Positions 17,631 to 26,058 of a stretch of DNA of 64,000 nucleotides are shown here, in pieces (position 1 is the first letter of the stretch; every line of letters starts with the position of its first letter). Location: assembly GCF_900143565.1 (NCBI RefSeq), contig NZ_FREX01000006.1:187753-251752 (forward strand). The letters run 5' to 3'. Under the pieces are notes generated by a model, which saw nothing but the letters and a program-made list of their open reading frames with translations, did no database searches and was not told the DNA's origin. The DNA is from Pseudovibrio sp. Alg231-02. GTDB lineage: Bacteria; Pseudomonadota; Alphaproteobacteria; Rhizobiales; Stappiaceae. The position numbers and the translations under genes were made by a program.

Positions 17631-18866
17631 ATGGAGATGCAAGCATCGCAGGCTTTGTCCTTGCTCAACGCAAAAGCAGTTCGTGAACGCTCACATATGC
17701 TTTTGGAGCTGGGATTGCAGGGCGAACTTGAGCATTTTGCTGTTGATCTGTCTCACCTTGCAGAAGCTGCCCGCAGAACACTTGCTGCGACCGACAACAC
17801 CTATCCAGACCGGCAAATTCCGTTTCATGCCCGCTGGCGCCAGTTTGAGACCGGTGGCATAGACCGTTGGGGCATGCTGGCTGGTGCGCGACGCTTTTCT
17901 GATGTGCAGGGCATGGGCCGTGCAGCCTGCGATCTGGCAATTGTTTCAGCGCTGCTTGATGCCGCCGCTGGTGAGCACTGGGCGTATCGCGAAGCAATCA
18001 CCAATGAGACCTTCAAGCATTCTGAAGGATTGGCGATCGGTTCACTGGCCATGTTCTCGGCTGGCTTCTTTTCTCACGAGCCGCTGGACCCACTCAGGGC
18101 AGATGCCATCACCTTGTTCCGTCTGGACAAGGATGAACTCGCAGAAGGCTTACAAATCACAGAGAAGAACCAGCTCATCGGGCTGGATGGGCGACTGTCT
18201 TTGCTGAACCGTCTGGGAGAGGCTGTTTCTCTTCGTGACGATCTGTTTGGCAAAGAAGATGAGCCACGTCCGGGCGGTCTCTTTGATATCCTCTATGAGG
18301 AAGGGCAAACGGGCCCTCTGGATGCAGAACGGATTCTGGAGCTGGTTCTGGATGGATTAGGGCCGATCTGGCCCAATCGTGAGCAGATCGACGGTGTGAT
18401 CCTCGGGGACACATGGCGTCATTCCAAGGTCACAACTCAGGACAAAACCACCAATCTTGTCCCTCTTCACAAACTTTCTCAATGGATTGCTTATTCTTTA
18501 GTTGAACCTCTGTCGTGGGCTGGTATTGAGATGACAAACATTGATGGTTTGACTGGCCTTGCTGAGCATCGCAATGGCGGATTGTTTTTGGACACGGGCG
18601 TGCTGCGCCTGAAAGATCAAAAGCAGTCCCTGAACAAACACGAAGTAAGCAGCGAGCTGGTTGTTGAATGGAGAGCACTCACGATCGCTCTTCTCGATAA
18701 GCTCGCGGATTGGATTCGGGCAGATTTGTCTGTCTCCCGGGACCAGCTTCCACTGGCATGTGTGCTGGAAGGTGGGTCTTGGGCTGCAGGACGACAAATT
18801 GCCCTTGAAAAACGAGGTGATGGATCTCCACCCCTGATGATTATCAGTGATGGAACTGTTTTTTGA
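17631..18866 (+). CDS. URC4/Urg3 family protein (DUF1688)
   Basis: The 411-residue protein matches DUF1688 from recognisable stretches such as RWRQFETGGIDRW, the DLAIVSALLDAAAG segment, KHSEGLAIGSLAMF and FDILYEEGQTG, and the C-terminal VWRALT-like VEWRALTIALLD. The family includes fungal URC4/Urg3, needed for the URC route of uracil catabolism, whose chemistry is not resolved; no catalytic residues can be named. It is cytosolic, with no signal or membrane segment. It is followed by upp on the same strand (127 bases), and uracil phosphoribosyltransferase is also a URC-pathway enzyme (URC6 in yeast), so the pairing supports pyrimidine breakdown rather than simple salvage. Confidence 0.82.
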   Translation: MEMQASQALSLLNAKAVRERSHMLLELGLQGELEHFAVDLSHLAEAARRTLAATDNTYPDRQIPFHARWRQFETGGIDRWGMLAGARRFSDVQGMGRAACDLAIVSALLDAAAGEHWAYREAITNETFKHSEGLAIGSLAMFSAGFFSHEPLDPLRADAITLFRLDKDELAEGLQITEKNQLIGLDGRLSLLNRLGEAVSLRDDLFGKEDEPRPGGLFDILYEEGQTGPLDAERILELVLDGLGPIWPNREQIDGVILGDTWRHSKVTTQDKTTNLVPLHKLSQWIAYSLVEPLSWAGIEMTNIDGLTGLAEHRNGGLFLDTGVLRLKDQKQSLNKHEVSSELVVEWRALTIALLDKLADWIRADLSVSRDQLPLACVLEGGSWAAGRQIALEKRGDGSPPLMIISDGTVF

Positions 18867-18993
18867 TCTATAACCTTTCGTCAATTGCACCCGAGAATAT
18901 CAGGTGCCTAACTAAGACACGCACTGCCATGTACATGCTGACAAAAGGCAGCTGCATATAAAAGACCCGACTGGGTTGAAAAAGAGGAACACG

Positions 18994-19623
18994 ATGTCCG
19001 GCGCAACCGTAATCGCACACCCGCTGGTCCAGCATAAGCTGACCCACATGCGGAGAAAAACAACCCCGACGCAGGACTTCCGCCGCTTGCTGCGCGAAAT
19101 CTCTTTGTTGCTGTGCTACGAAGTAACACGCGACCTGAAGATGACCACCCAGTCCATCGAGACACCAGTTGCTGAAATGGATGCACCGGTTCTGGCTGGT
19201 AAAAAGCTTTGCTTCGCCTCCATCCTGCGTGCTGGTAACGGCCTGCTGGAAGGCATGCTTGAGCTGATCCCATCTGCACGCGTTGCACATATCGGTCTCT
19301 ACCGCGATCCTAAGACCCTTGAAGCCGTTGAATACTACTTCAAAGCGCCTCAAGAGCTGGAAGAGCGTCTGGTGATCGTTGTTGACCCAATGCTGGCAAC
19401 TGCAAACTCTGCGATTTCTGCTGTAGACCGCCTGAAGAAGCGCGGCGCAAAGAACATGGTGTTCGTTTGCTTGCTGGCTGCTCCTGAAGGTGTTGCGCGC
19501 TTCAACGAAGCACATCCTGACGTGCCAATCTACACTGCGTCCATCGATGAAAAGCTCAACGAAAAGGGCTACATCATCCCGGGTCTCGGTGATGCTGGTG
19601 ACCGGATGTACGGTACAAAATAA
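18994..19623 (+). CDS. upp: Uracil phosphoribosyltransferase
   Basis: From the ATG at 18994 (AAGAGGAA upstream) the product is 209 residues, the standard length. Motifs are [12 protein letters not shown] at the N-terminus, [22 protein letters not shown], the PRPP-binding [12 protein letters not shown] and the uracil-binding [14 protein letters not shown] end. It makes UMP from uracil and PRPP in the cytoplasm. Placed after a URC4-family gene and near thymidine phosphorylase, it may capture uracil released by nucleoside breakdown, for salvage or for a UMP-dependent degradative route. A T-tailed terminator follows directly. Confidence 0.96.
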   Translation: MSGATVIAHPLVQHKLTHMRRKTTPTQDFRRLLREISLLLCYEVTRDLKMTTQSIETPVAEMDAPVLAGKKLCFASILRAGNGLLEGMLELIPSARVAHIGLYRDPKTLEAVEYYFKAPQELEERLVIVVDPMLATANSAISAVDRLKKRGAKNMVFVCLLAAPEGVARFNEAHPDVPIYTASIDEKLNEKGYIIPGLGDAGDRMYGTK

Positions 19624-19639
19624 ACTTTCTTGGTTTAGA

Positions 19640-19669
19640 AGCGTCAGGCATCAGGTCTGGCGCTTTTTT
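19640..19669 (+). terminator. Terminator after upp
   Basis: Arms AGCGTCAG (19640-19647) and CTGGCGCT (19657-19664) form an 8-bp stem with one wobble and end in six T residues (19664-19669). It starts 17 bases past the upp stop, a textbook intrinsic terminator. Confidence 0.85.
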
Positions 19670-19794
19670 CTTGAAGGCATCCTCAAGAAATACAGACAGA
19701 AATACCGGAGACGATACGCATCTCAAAACTGTGTATTCGTCCTTTATGAGGTGTAGACCGTGTTGTAAGGTCATGCGCGCAAGGGGATGATGGA

Positions 19795-20457
19795 ATGCCA
19801 AATAAAGCTCGTACCCGTTTGAAGGTTTGCTGTATTTCAACTTCGGGTGAAGCAGCCACCGCTGTTGCTTGCGGCGCCGATGCTGTCGGTCTTGTTGCCC
19901 ACATGCCGTCCGGTCCCGGTGTGATCGAAGATGACCTCATTCTCAATATTGCCCGGCAAGTCCCGCCAGCTGTCGCAACCTGGCTCCTCACATCACGTAC
20001 CACTGCAAAAGACATCGTCGAGCATGTGCTCACCTGCGGCACCAACACGGTTCAAATTGTCAAACCAATTGATCCGGGCGAATATCAGGAACTGCGCTTG
20101 GACCTGCCTGCCTGCACACGCATCGTGCAAGTTGTTCATGTCGAAGACGAGTACTCCTTTGAAATCGCACAGGAATATAGCCGCGTTGCGGATGCGGTTC
20201 TGCTCGATTCAGGCCGTCCTTCAGAAAATGAACTTGGCGGAACAGGCCGAACGCACAACTGGGATCTAAGCCGCCATATTGTCGAGAAACTCGATATTCC
20301 GGTATTCCTTGCCGGTGGACTAACCCCTCAGAACATCATCGAGGCAGTTGAGACTGTAAAACCCTACGGCGTAGATGTTTGCAGCGGCGTGCGTGTGAAT
20401 GGTCGCCTCAACCGAACTCGACTGTCAGAATTTGCTGCGGCAATTGCCTGTACCTGA
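19795..20457 (+). CDS. Diverged TrpF-like (phosphoribosylanthranilate isomerase-like) protein
   Basis: A 220-residue TIM-barrel-like protein. It resembles TrpF in its start (LKVCCIS, Cys12/Cys13 where TrpF has KICGL), the FLAGGLTPQNIIEAV phosphate-binding segment and GVDVCSGVR (TrpF: DVSSGVE). The catalytic Cys and Asp equivalents are therefore present. Yet two TrpF hallmarks are missing: the SPR segment after the second strand (here MPSGPGVI) and the QLHG motif (here QIVKPI). No other trp gene is nearby. I read it as a paralogue with a changed substrate, possibly another N-ribosyl phosphate, but a tryptophan role cannot be excluded. A ribosome site GGGATGATGG precedes the ATG. Confidence 0.72.
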   Translation: MPNKARTRLKVCCISTSGEAATAVACGADAVGLVAHMPSGPGVIEDDLILNIARQVPPAVATWLLTSRTTAKDIVEHVLTCGTNTVQIVKPIDPGEYQELRLDLPACTRIVQVVHVEDEYSFEIAQEYSRVADAVLLDSGRPSENELGGTGRTHNWDLSRHIVEKLDIPVFLAGGLTPQNIIEAVETVKPYGVDVCSGVRVNGRLNRTRLSEFAAAIACT

Positions 20458-20588
20458 GTTCTAGGTAGATCTCAGGAAATCTTAGGTTTTTAATTAGAAT
20501 TCTTGCCTTTTTCTTCGGCTCGGCTGTATACCTATGAAAAGTAATGGGCAAAACACTGAGTGATCTCTGAACACGGCGAAAGACCAGG

Positions 20589-21131
20589 ATGTTGTGGTGC
20601 CCAGAAGATGTGGGGGCGCACGTGCAACGTTATATCTGGGTCATGGTTGTCGTCATTTGTGTCGCGTTGATCGTGCCCAAGGTGCTCGAAGAGCGCTTGC
20701 TGGGCGTCGTTGAGGTGCACGAATCTCAGAGTGTAAACGAGCCTCAGAAAACCTCAAAACGCATCACCAGAATTCGCAAGTCTCCCAACGGCCACTTCAT
20801 GGCGACCATCAAGATCAATGGTCACAAGACGTCAGCTCTGATTGATACGGGTGCAAGTTTGCTCGCCATACCTTACAGCATCGCACGTAAGGCTGGCATA
20901 AGGGTGCGCAACGAAGATTTCACCGTCGAAGTGCGCACCGCAAACGGCATCACGTCGGGGGCATCAGCCTCTATTTCAAATCTCTATTTGGGTTCAATTC
21001 ATATACGCAACGTTAAAAGCCTAATCCTTAAAGATGAAGCGCTCTCACAGGTGCTTTTAGGGATGTCTGCGTTGAACAGGCTTGGCAAAATCACGCTCGG
21101 CAACAAAGAACTCGTGATCGCGCCAAGATAA
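20589..21131 (+). CDS. Membrane-anchored retropepsin-like aspartic protease
   Basis: The 180-residue protein has one N-terminal membrane helix (WVMVVVICVALIVPKVL, about residues 17-33) and then a single retropepsin-like domain with the catalytic DTGAS motif (LIDTGASLLAIP) and the second conserved element (VLLGMSALNRLG). It matches the TIGR02281 clan AA family common in alphaproteobacteria, thought to dimerise and act in the periplasm; substrates are unknown. It stands between the TrpF-like gene and galM without an obvious operon. The start may instead be a GTG at residue 12, which would leave the helix intact. Confidence 0.85.
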   Translation: MLWCPEDVGAHVQRYIWVMVVVICVALIVPKVLEERLLGVVEVHESQSVNEPQKTSKRITRIRKSPNGHFMATIKINGHKTSALIDTGASLLAIPYSIARKAGIRVRNEDFTVEVRTANGITSGASASISNLYLGSIHIRNVKSLILKDEALSQVLLGMSALNRLGKITLGNKELVIAPR

Positions 21132-21274
21132 CCAAAAAAAATAAACCCTGCTTTCTGCTGCTCTTAGACTGGCGGTATCCTTTTGTCTTGCTTGTACTAA
21201 TTCTCGTTTCATAGGAGGTTGGTATGTAATGAATGACCTGAGGGGAGGCAGGTCTGCAATGGAAAGGGAAAGCA

Positions 21275-22267
21275 GTGGCTATTCGTGATTTCGGTGAACT
21301 GGAAAACCGGGAAATTGTCAAAGAAGTGACACTGCATGGCGGCAACCTCACCGCAAGCATCCTCACCTATGGCGCCACAGTTCGCAGACTGCAACTGGGA
21401 GATCGCGACCTGACGCTCGGCTTTGACAATCTGCGCGACTATGAACTCCACTCCCCGCACATGGGCGCGACTGCAGGCCGCTGTGCCAACCGCATCGCAA
21501 GCGGTTGTTTCTCAATTGGCTCTGAAGAATTTCAGCTCTCTGTGAACGAAGGCGGACGACATCACCTGCACGGCGGGCACAAAGGCTTTGCTCATCGGAT
21601 CTGGACCATTGAAGAAGCCAGCGAGGACAGCGTTTTACTCTCTTTGGAATCTCCGGATGGCGAAGAGGGATACCCAGGCACAGTCCAGATCACCTGCCGC
21701 TATACCCTGACCAAAGACAACACGCTGCGCATCGAATTCTCCGGCACCACAGACAAACCAACCCTGCTGAATCCGGCGCATCACAGCTACTTCAATCTGG
21801 GCGATCATGAGGATGTTACCAGGCATCAGATCATGATCCCGGCACGCTCTTACCTCCCTGTTTCTGATCAGCTGATCCCGACTGGTGAGATCGTTGATGT
21901 TGCAGGAACACCCTATGATTTCCGTGAGATGCGCGAGATTGCCGACGCGCAGGATTCGCGCTTCGATAGCAATTTCTGCCTCAGGCAGTTCCGTCTGAAA
22001 AAGCCTGAGCTATCCGCTGTGGTGTTTGAGCCTGAGACCGAGCTCAAGATGGAAGTCTGGTCAACAGAGCCCGGCATCCAGTTCTATGACGGCAGTTCCC
22101 TCAATACCCCGGTTCCGGGCTTTGGCGGCAAAATGTATGGCCCTAGAGCAGGCCTGTGTCTGGAACCTCAATGCTGGCCAGACAGCCCAAACCATGAAGA
22201 ATTTGCGTGTTCCACGCTTCAACCCACTGAGCACTATCTACAAGTAACCGAGTACCGTTTCATCTGA
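21275..22267 (+). CDS. galM: Aldose 1-epimerase (galactose mutarotase family)
   Basis: A 330-residue protein beginning at GTG 21275 with GGAAAGGGA upstream. It carries the mutarotase landmarks GATAGRCANRI, HHLHGGHKGF (catalytic His region), LNPAHHSYFNLG (second catalytic His) and FVYDGSSL-like IQFYDGSSLN with LEPQCWPDSPN near the C-terminus (LEPQ.WPD holds the catalytic Glu). It interconverts alpha and beta anomers of aldohexoses. No other galactose genes are near, so the true sugar is open. It is followed by the amidohydrolase gene 47 bases later and the two may be co-transcribed. Confidence 0.9.
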   Translation: MAIRDFGELENREIVKEVTLHGGNLTASILTYGATVRRLQLGDRDLTLGFDNLRDYELHSPHMGATAGRCANRIASGCFSIGSEEFQLSVNEGGRHHLHGGHKGFAHRIWTIEEASEDSVLLSLESPDGEEGYPGTVQITCRYTLTKDNTLRIEFSGTTDKPTLLNPAHHSYFNLGDHEDVTRHQIMIPARSYLPVSDQLIPTGEIVDVAGTPYDFREMREIADAQDSRFDSNFCLRQFRLKKPELSAVVFEPETELKMEVWSTEPGIQFYDGSSLNTPVPGFGGKMYGPRAGLCLEPQCWPDSPNHEEFACSTLQPTEHYLQVTEYRFI

Positions 22268-22314
22268 TGTGCAAAGGAGAGACAGCACATCAGTTGTTGT
22301 AAAGGACGATAACA

Positions 22315-23364
22315 GTGAAGACCATTTTCTCACCTGATCAGCTGTTGCATGCCCCGACCAAAGAAATCTCTGATGGGCAGTTGGTTCCTGCCAATGAGGT
22401 CCCGTCTCGTGCCGAAATTGTTCTTGCGCACCTCAAAAAAGCGCAGTTCGGTGAGGTGCTTACACCAAATGAGTTTTCTCTGGACCCAATCCTCAAGGTA
22501 CATGATGCAGATTATGTCACCTTTCTGCAGGATTTCTGGAAGCTTTGGCTGGCAGAAGGGCGCACAGTAGAAGAGGTCTTCCCGTTCGTCTGGCCCGTAC
22601 ATGGTCTCAGACATGACATTGTGCCCGATCACATCGACGGAAAGCTTGGATTTTACTCGTTCGATGCTGGCTCTCCCATGGGCGAGCACACATGGGTCGC
22701 AGCGCGCAAAAGTGCGGAAACCGCTCTGACAGGGGCGGAGTTGATCCTGTCAGGTGATAACTCCGCCTTCGCACTCTGTCGTCCTCCGGGCCACCACGCA
22801 CATCGTCGCCTTTATGGCGGCTATTGTTTCCTGAACAATGCAGCGATTGCCGCGCAATACCTGCGAGATCAAGGCGTTGCCAAGGTCACGGTCTTCGACG
22901 TGGATTACCACCATGGCAACGGTACTCAGGCAATCTTCTATGACCGCGCTGACGTGCAATTTCTGTCCATCCATGCAGACCCAAAGGTTGAGTTTCCATA
23001 TTACCTCGGCCACGCAAATGAACGCGGCTTGAAAGAGGGCGCAGGATACAATCACAATTATCCTCTGCCACACGGTACTGCGTGGGCTCAGTGGGAGGAG
23101 GCAATGGAAGACGCCTGCCACTCCATCGAGAAGTTCGCGCCGGATGTCATCATAGTCTCTCTGGGCATGGATCCATACGAGAATGATCCGATCTCTCAGT
23201 TCAAGCTGAAGACGGATGATTTCACAAAAATCGGTGCCCGCATTGCCAAACTAGGTAAGCCAACATTGTTTGTGATGGAGGGCGGATACGCTGTTGGGGA
23301 TCTGGGCATCAATTGCACCAAAGCGTTAAGCGGATATCTCGATACTGTGAAGGTTGGCTCCTGA
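22315..23364 (+). CDS. Histone-deacetylase superfamily, acetylpolyamine amidohydrolase-like
   Basis: 349 residues from GTG 22315 (AAAGGA upstream). The zinc-hydrolase core is clear: tandem His160-His161 (RPPGHHAHR), the metal ligands in DVDYHHGNGTQ (Asp197 and His199) and the Asp of LGMDPYENDP. The N-terminus (MKTIFSPDQLLH, then DGQLVPANEVPSRAE) matches acetylpolyamine amidohydrolases rather than AcuC. Such enzymes remove acetyl groups from acetylated polyamines or similar amines in the cytoplasm. No polyamine genes flank it, so the substrate remains inferred. A hairpin of GTGG...CCAC type follows the stop but lacks a T-run. Confidence 0.87.
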   Translation: MKTIFSPDQLLHAPTKEISDGQLVPANEVPSRAEIVLAHLKKAQFGEVLTPNEFSLDPILKVHDADYVTFLQDFWKLWLAEGRTVEEVFPFVWPVHGLRHDIVPDHIDGKLGFYSFDAGSPMGEHTWVAARKSAETALTGAELILSGDNSAFALCRPPGHHAHRRLYGGYCFLNNAAIAAQYLRDQGVAKVTVFDVDYHHGNGTQAIFYDRADVQFLSIHADPKVEFPYYLGHANERGLKEGAGYNHNYPLPHGTAWAQWEEAMEDACHSIEKFAPDVIIVSLGMDPYENDPISQFKLKTDDFTKIGARIAKLGKPTLFVMEGGYAVGDLGINCTKALSGYLDTVKVGS

Positions 23365-23502
23365 TCAGCTAACACGCTCAGAAACCTATGTTTTATGTGG
23401 TGACGGGGGAAGATCTTTCCCGCCACTTGTGTCTTGCCGCAATGCCCCTCTTGAAAGCGGCCCACAATATGCGTACATCCTTGCGAACTGAAATTTCTTA
23501 AA

Positions 23503-23547
23503 GCGTATTCCCGTAAGGTGGGGAACGGTTTACGGATAACAACACGC
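23503..23547. repeat. Nested palindromic intergenic element
   Basis: Outer GCGT/ACGC (23503-23506, 23544-23547) and inner CCGTAA/TTACGG (23511-23516, 23530-23535) arms form a nested palindrome in the amidohydrolase-DUF805 spacer. The layout resembles the element at 15417-15456, which also has a GCGT/ACGC pair. It looks like a member of a small dispersed repeat family. Confidence 0.45.
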
Positions 23548-23614
23548 GAGACCACGAGGGATTAGAGCAGCACAGCCAGTCTGACGAAAGGCGGCTGCTT
23601 TAAGTGATCAAAGA

Positions 23615-24058
23615 ATGCCAGAGCAAAATCTAAGAAAAACAAGCCTTCTGTGGTTATTTTGCAATCCGTTTGGACGCATCTCCAAAGGCGTCTACTGGCT
23701 GGCAACGGCACTGATCTTCTGTGTTTTATCCATCGCAGTGAATGTCGCCACAAGTTCGCTTGCCGACACCTATATCGAAAACGGAACATCAGATCTCACA
23801 TTGGCACAAGCCTACAGTGATCTGCTGACTACAAATCCGTTGCTGTACCCCTTGCTGCTTATCGCAAACTTTATGGTGTTCATGCTGGTGATCAAACGGT
23901 TACAGGACCGCGGTGTCACTGGTTTCGTTGCGCTGACACTCTTCTTGCCATTCCTGAACCTTCTGGTGCCAATCATTGTTGGTTTCCTCAAGAGCCAGGA
24001 AGGCCCGAACAAATACGGTCCGGCATCCAACACCCGCCCATTACAACGCAAAAAATAA
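23615..24058 (+). CDS. DUF805 family membrane protein
   Basis: The 147-residue protein has four hydrophobic segments and the DUF805 pattern: an aromatic-rich start (LLWLFCNPFGRISKGVYWLA), a central LYPLLLIANFMVFMLVIKRLQDRGVTGF with the KRLQDRG signature, a third helix (FLPFLNLLVPIIVGF) and the GPNKYGP tail. It is an inner-membrane protein of unknown function. It directly precedes dapE, as I recall for relatives in this order. The first ATG after AAAG was taken as start; no conflicting frame exists. Confidence 0.88.
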   Translation: MPEQNLRKTSLLWLFCNPFGRISKGVYWLATALIFCVLSIAVNVATSSLADTYIENGTSDLTLAQAYSDLLTTNPLLYPLLLIANFMVFMLVIKRLQDRGVTGFVALTLFLPFLNLLVPIIVGFLKSQEGPNKYGPASNTRPLQRKK

Positions 24059-24160
24059 GCGTTTATGTTGAGATTTTGCGTTGCTATGTGCCAGTGAAAA
24101 TCACGAAGTGCTGGCAACTCGTGATTGACCATCAGGCACAGCACAGCTAAATCTCGAGGC

Positions 24161-25330
24161 ATGACTGATACGCTTTCTCCTGCGGTACAGATCTGCCGCG
24201 ACCTAATCCGCTGTCCAAGTGTCACCCCAGCTGAAGGTGGTGCTCTCACCACGCTTGAAAAGCTGCTCGCTGACGCCGGTTTCAACGTCTCCCGTGTGAT
24301 GTTCTCCGACGAGAACACGCCCGACATCGAGAACCTGTTTGCAACCATTGGCTCAGGCAAACCACACTTTGTGTTTGCAGGCCACACTGATGTTGTGCCA
24401 GTTGGAGATGAAGCAGCCTGGACCCACGGTCCGTTCGACGGCACCATCGCAGATGGCATGCTTCATGGCCGCGGAACCGCAGATATGAAAGGCGGCGTAG
24501 CAGCGTTTGCCGCTGCAGCAATCGACTACGTTAGAGCGCATCCAGATGGAATTCCCGGCCAAATCTCCTTCCTGATCACAGGCGATGAAGAAGGTCCGGC
24601 AATCAATGGCACCGTTAAACTGCTGGAATGGGCTAAAGAGCAGGGACATGTGTTCGATGCCTGCATTGTTGGTGAACCAACCAATCCGGATGCTCTGGGA
24701 GATGCGATCAAAGTTGGCCGCCGCGGGTCACTGACGGGCACTGTAAAAACCAACGGAACTCAAGGCCACGTTGCCTATCAGCACCTTGCGGACAATCCGG
24801 TCCCGGGCATGCTCAAGCTACTGAGTGCCGTTGCTGAGGTTAAGCTCGACAAAGGCAACGAGCGATTCCAGCCATCTAATCTGGAAATCACAACTGTAGA
24901 TGTCGGCAACACCGCAACCAACGTCATTCCGGCCCACGTCATGGCGAAATTCAACATTCGCTTTAATGATCAATGGTCTGTCAGCTCACTGAGCCAGCAC
25001 ATCGAGAAGCTTTTAAATGATGCGGCTCCAGACGGCCTCGACTGGAGCATAGAGTTTGCCAGAGAAGCCACCGACAGCTTCCTGACACATGACGAAGCGT
25101 TGATCCAGACCCTATCCAATTCCATCAAGACGGTCACTGGTCGCACACCAGAGCTGTCCACTGGCGGCGGAACCTCAGATGCACGCTTCATCAAGAATTA
25201 CTGTGCTGTAGTCGAGTTCGGCCTCGTCGGTCAGACCATGCACAAAGTTGACGAGCACGTTGCTGTGGCTGACATCGAGCAGCTCGCAGACATTTACCTC
25301 CGCTTCCTGCAAGATTACTTTCAGGCATAA
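24161..25330 (+). CDS. dapE: Succinyl-diaminopimelate desuccinylase
   Basis: 389 residues from the ATG at 24161. Metal ligands of the M20 family are visible: His75 and Asp77 (FAGHTDVVP), Asp108 (RGTADMKGG) and the Glu143-Glu144 pair (TGDEEGPA, with Glu143 catalytic). The GRRGSLTG and STGGGTSDARF motifs are typical of DapE. It releases succinate from N-succinyl-diaminopimelate in lysine and peptidoglycan synthesis. Its partner DapD is 31 kb away on the other strand, at 56.7 kb. An upstream in-frame TTG at 24125 would add 12 residues; I prefer the ATG. Confidence 0.95.
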   Translation: MTDTLSPAVQICRDLIRCPSVTPAEGGALTTLEKLLADAGFNVSRVMFSDENTPDIENLFATIGSGKPHFVFAGHTDVVPVGDEAAWTHGPFDGTIADGMLHGRGTADMKGGVAAFAAAAIDYVRAHPDGIPGQISFLITGDEEGPAINGTVKLLEWAKEQGHVFDACIVGEPTNPDALGDAIKVGRRGSLTGTVKTNGTQGHVAYQHLADNPVPGMLKLLSAVAEVKLDKGNERFQPSNLEITTVDVGNTATNVIPAHVMAKFNIRFNDQWSVSSLSQHIEKLLNDAAPDGLDWSIEFAREATDSFLTHDEALIQTLSNSIKTVTGRTPELSTGGGTSDARFIKNYCAVVEFGLVGQTMHKVDEHVAVADIEQLADIYLRFLQDYFQA

Positions 25331-25354
25331 GCTAATAAGGAACAGGGTGTTGTG

Positions 25355-25963
25355 ATGGTTCTCGGCACACAGGAAATTCGCCAGTCCTGCATTGCATCCT
25401 GGAGGATCATGAAGGGCGAGACGGAAGCGTTGCAGCAGTTTGATCTGTCTGCAGATGGCTTCTGGCGCTCCTTTCTGGTCATCTTCCTTCTGCTTCCGTT
25501 TTATCTGCTGAGCCTGATCGCAGAGCATGCGTTGATGGTTGAGCATTTCACCACGCAGGGACAAGAGAGCACTGAGATGGTTGCTGGGGGCTTCCAGCTG
25601 TATTTCGGTAAGTTCCTCTCCCTGTTTGTCGACTGGATCACATTCCCGATCGTTGTTGGGCTTCTCGCTGGATCGTTGGGGCTGAAACGCAACTACGGCC
25701 CATACATCATCGTCCGCAACTGGAGCACGCTCATCATCCTGCTCCCGCAGACGCTGCTGTATCTGCTTTATATGGCGGGGCTCATTCCCTCAGAACTGCT
25801 GATCATGTTGACCTTCCCGATCATCGGGTGGGTGCTGTGGTACAGATTCCAGATTGCCCGTGTTGCAGGGGATTGCAGCTTCTCAATCTCGATTGGTCTG
25901 GTGGTTCTGGATCTGGTGCTTTCCATCCTGATCAGTGCGTCGCTTGACCGACTATTCGCGTAA
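25355..25963 (+). CDS. Conserved membrane protein of unknown function
   Basis: About 202 residues, hydrophobic, with five likely membrane spans (FLVIFLLLPFYLLSLIAE, FLSLFVDWITFPIVVGLLAG, LIILLPQTLLYLLYMAGL, ELLIMLTFPIIGWVLWY and a C-terminal LVVLDLVLSILISA). The start region (REIRQSCIASWRIMKG) is soluble. I do not recognise a named enzyme or transporter. It begins 24 bases after the dapE stop with AAGGAACAGGG upstream, so it is probably co-transcribed with dapE. A GTG three bases earlier is an equal start choice. Function unknown. Confidence 0.75.
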   Translation: MVLGTQEIRQSCIASWRIMKGETEALQQFDLSADGFWRSFLVIFLLLPFYLLSLIAEHALMVEHFTTQGQESTEMVAGGFQLYFGKFLSLFVDWITFPIVVGLLAGSLGLKRNYGPYIIVRNWSTLIILLPQTLLYLLYMAGLIPSELLIMLTFPIIGWVLWYRFQIARVAGDCSFSISIGLVVLDLVLSILISASLDRLFA

Positions 25964-26058
25964 TAATACCTATTTTTCACGCACCCCTTTAAATTTTCAG
26001 TAGCGCTCGTCCCAGTTTCCGCGCACACTTAACGTGGAGGAAAATTGGGAGGGACGGA

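Noticed and set aside
23397-23426. Terminator after the amidohydrolase gene
   Set aside because: A GTGG/CCAC and CGGG/CCCG stem exists but with a bulge and no T-run, so the evidence is too weak to list.
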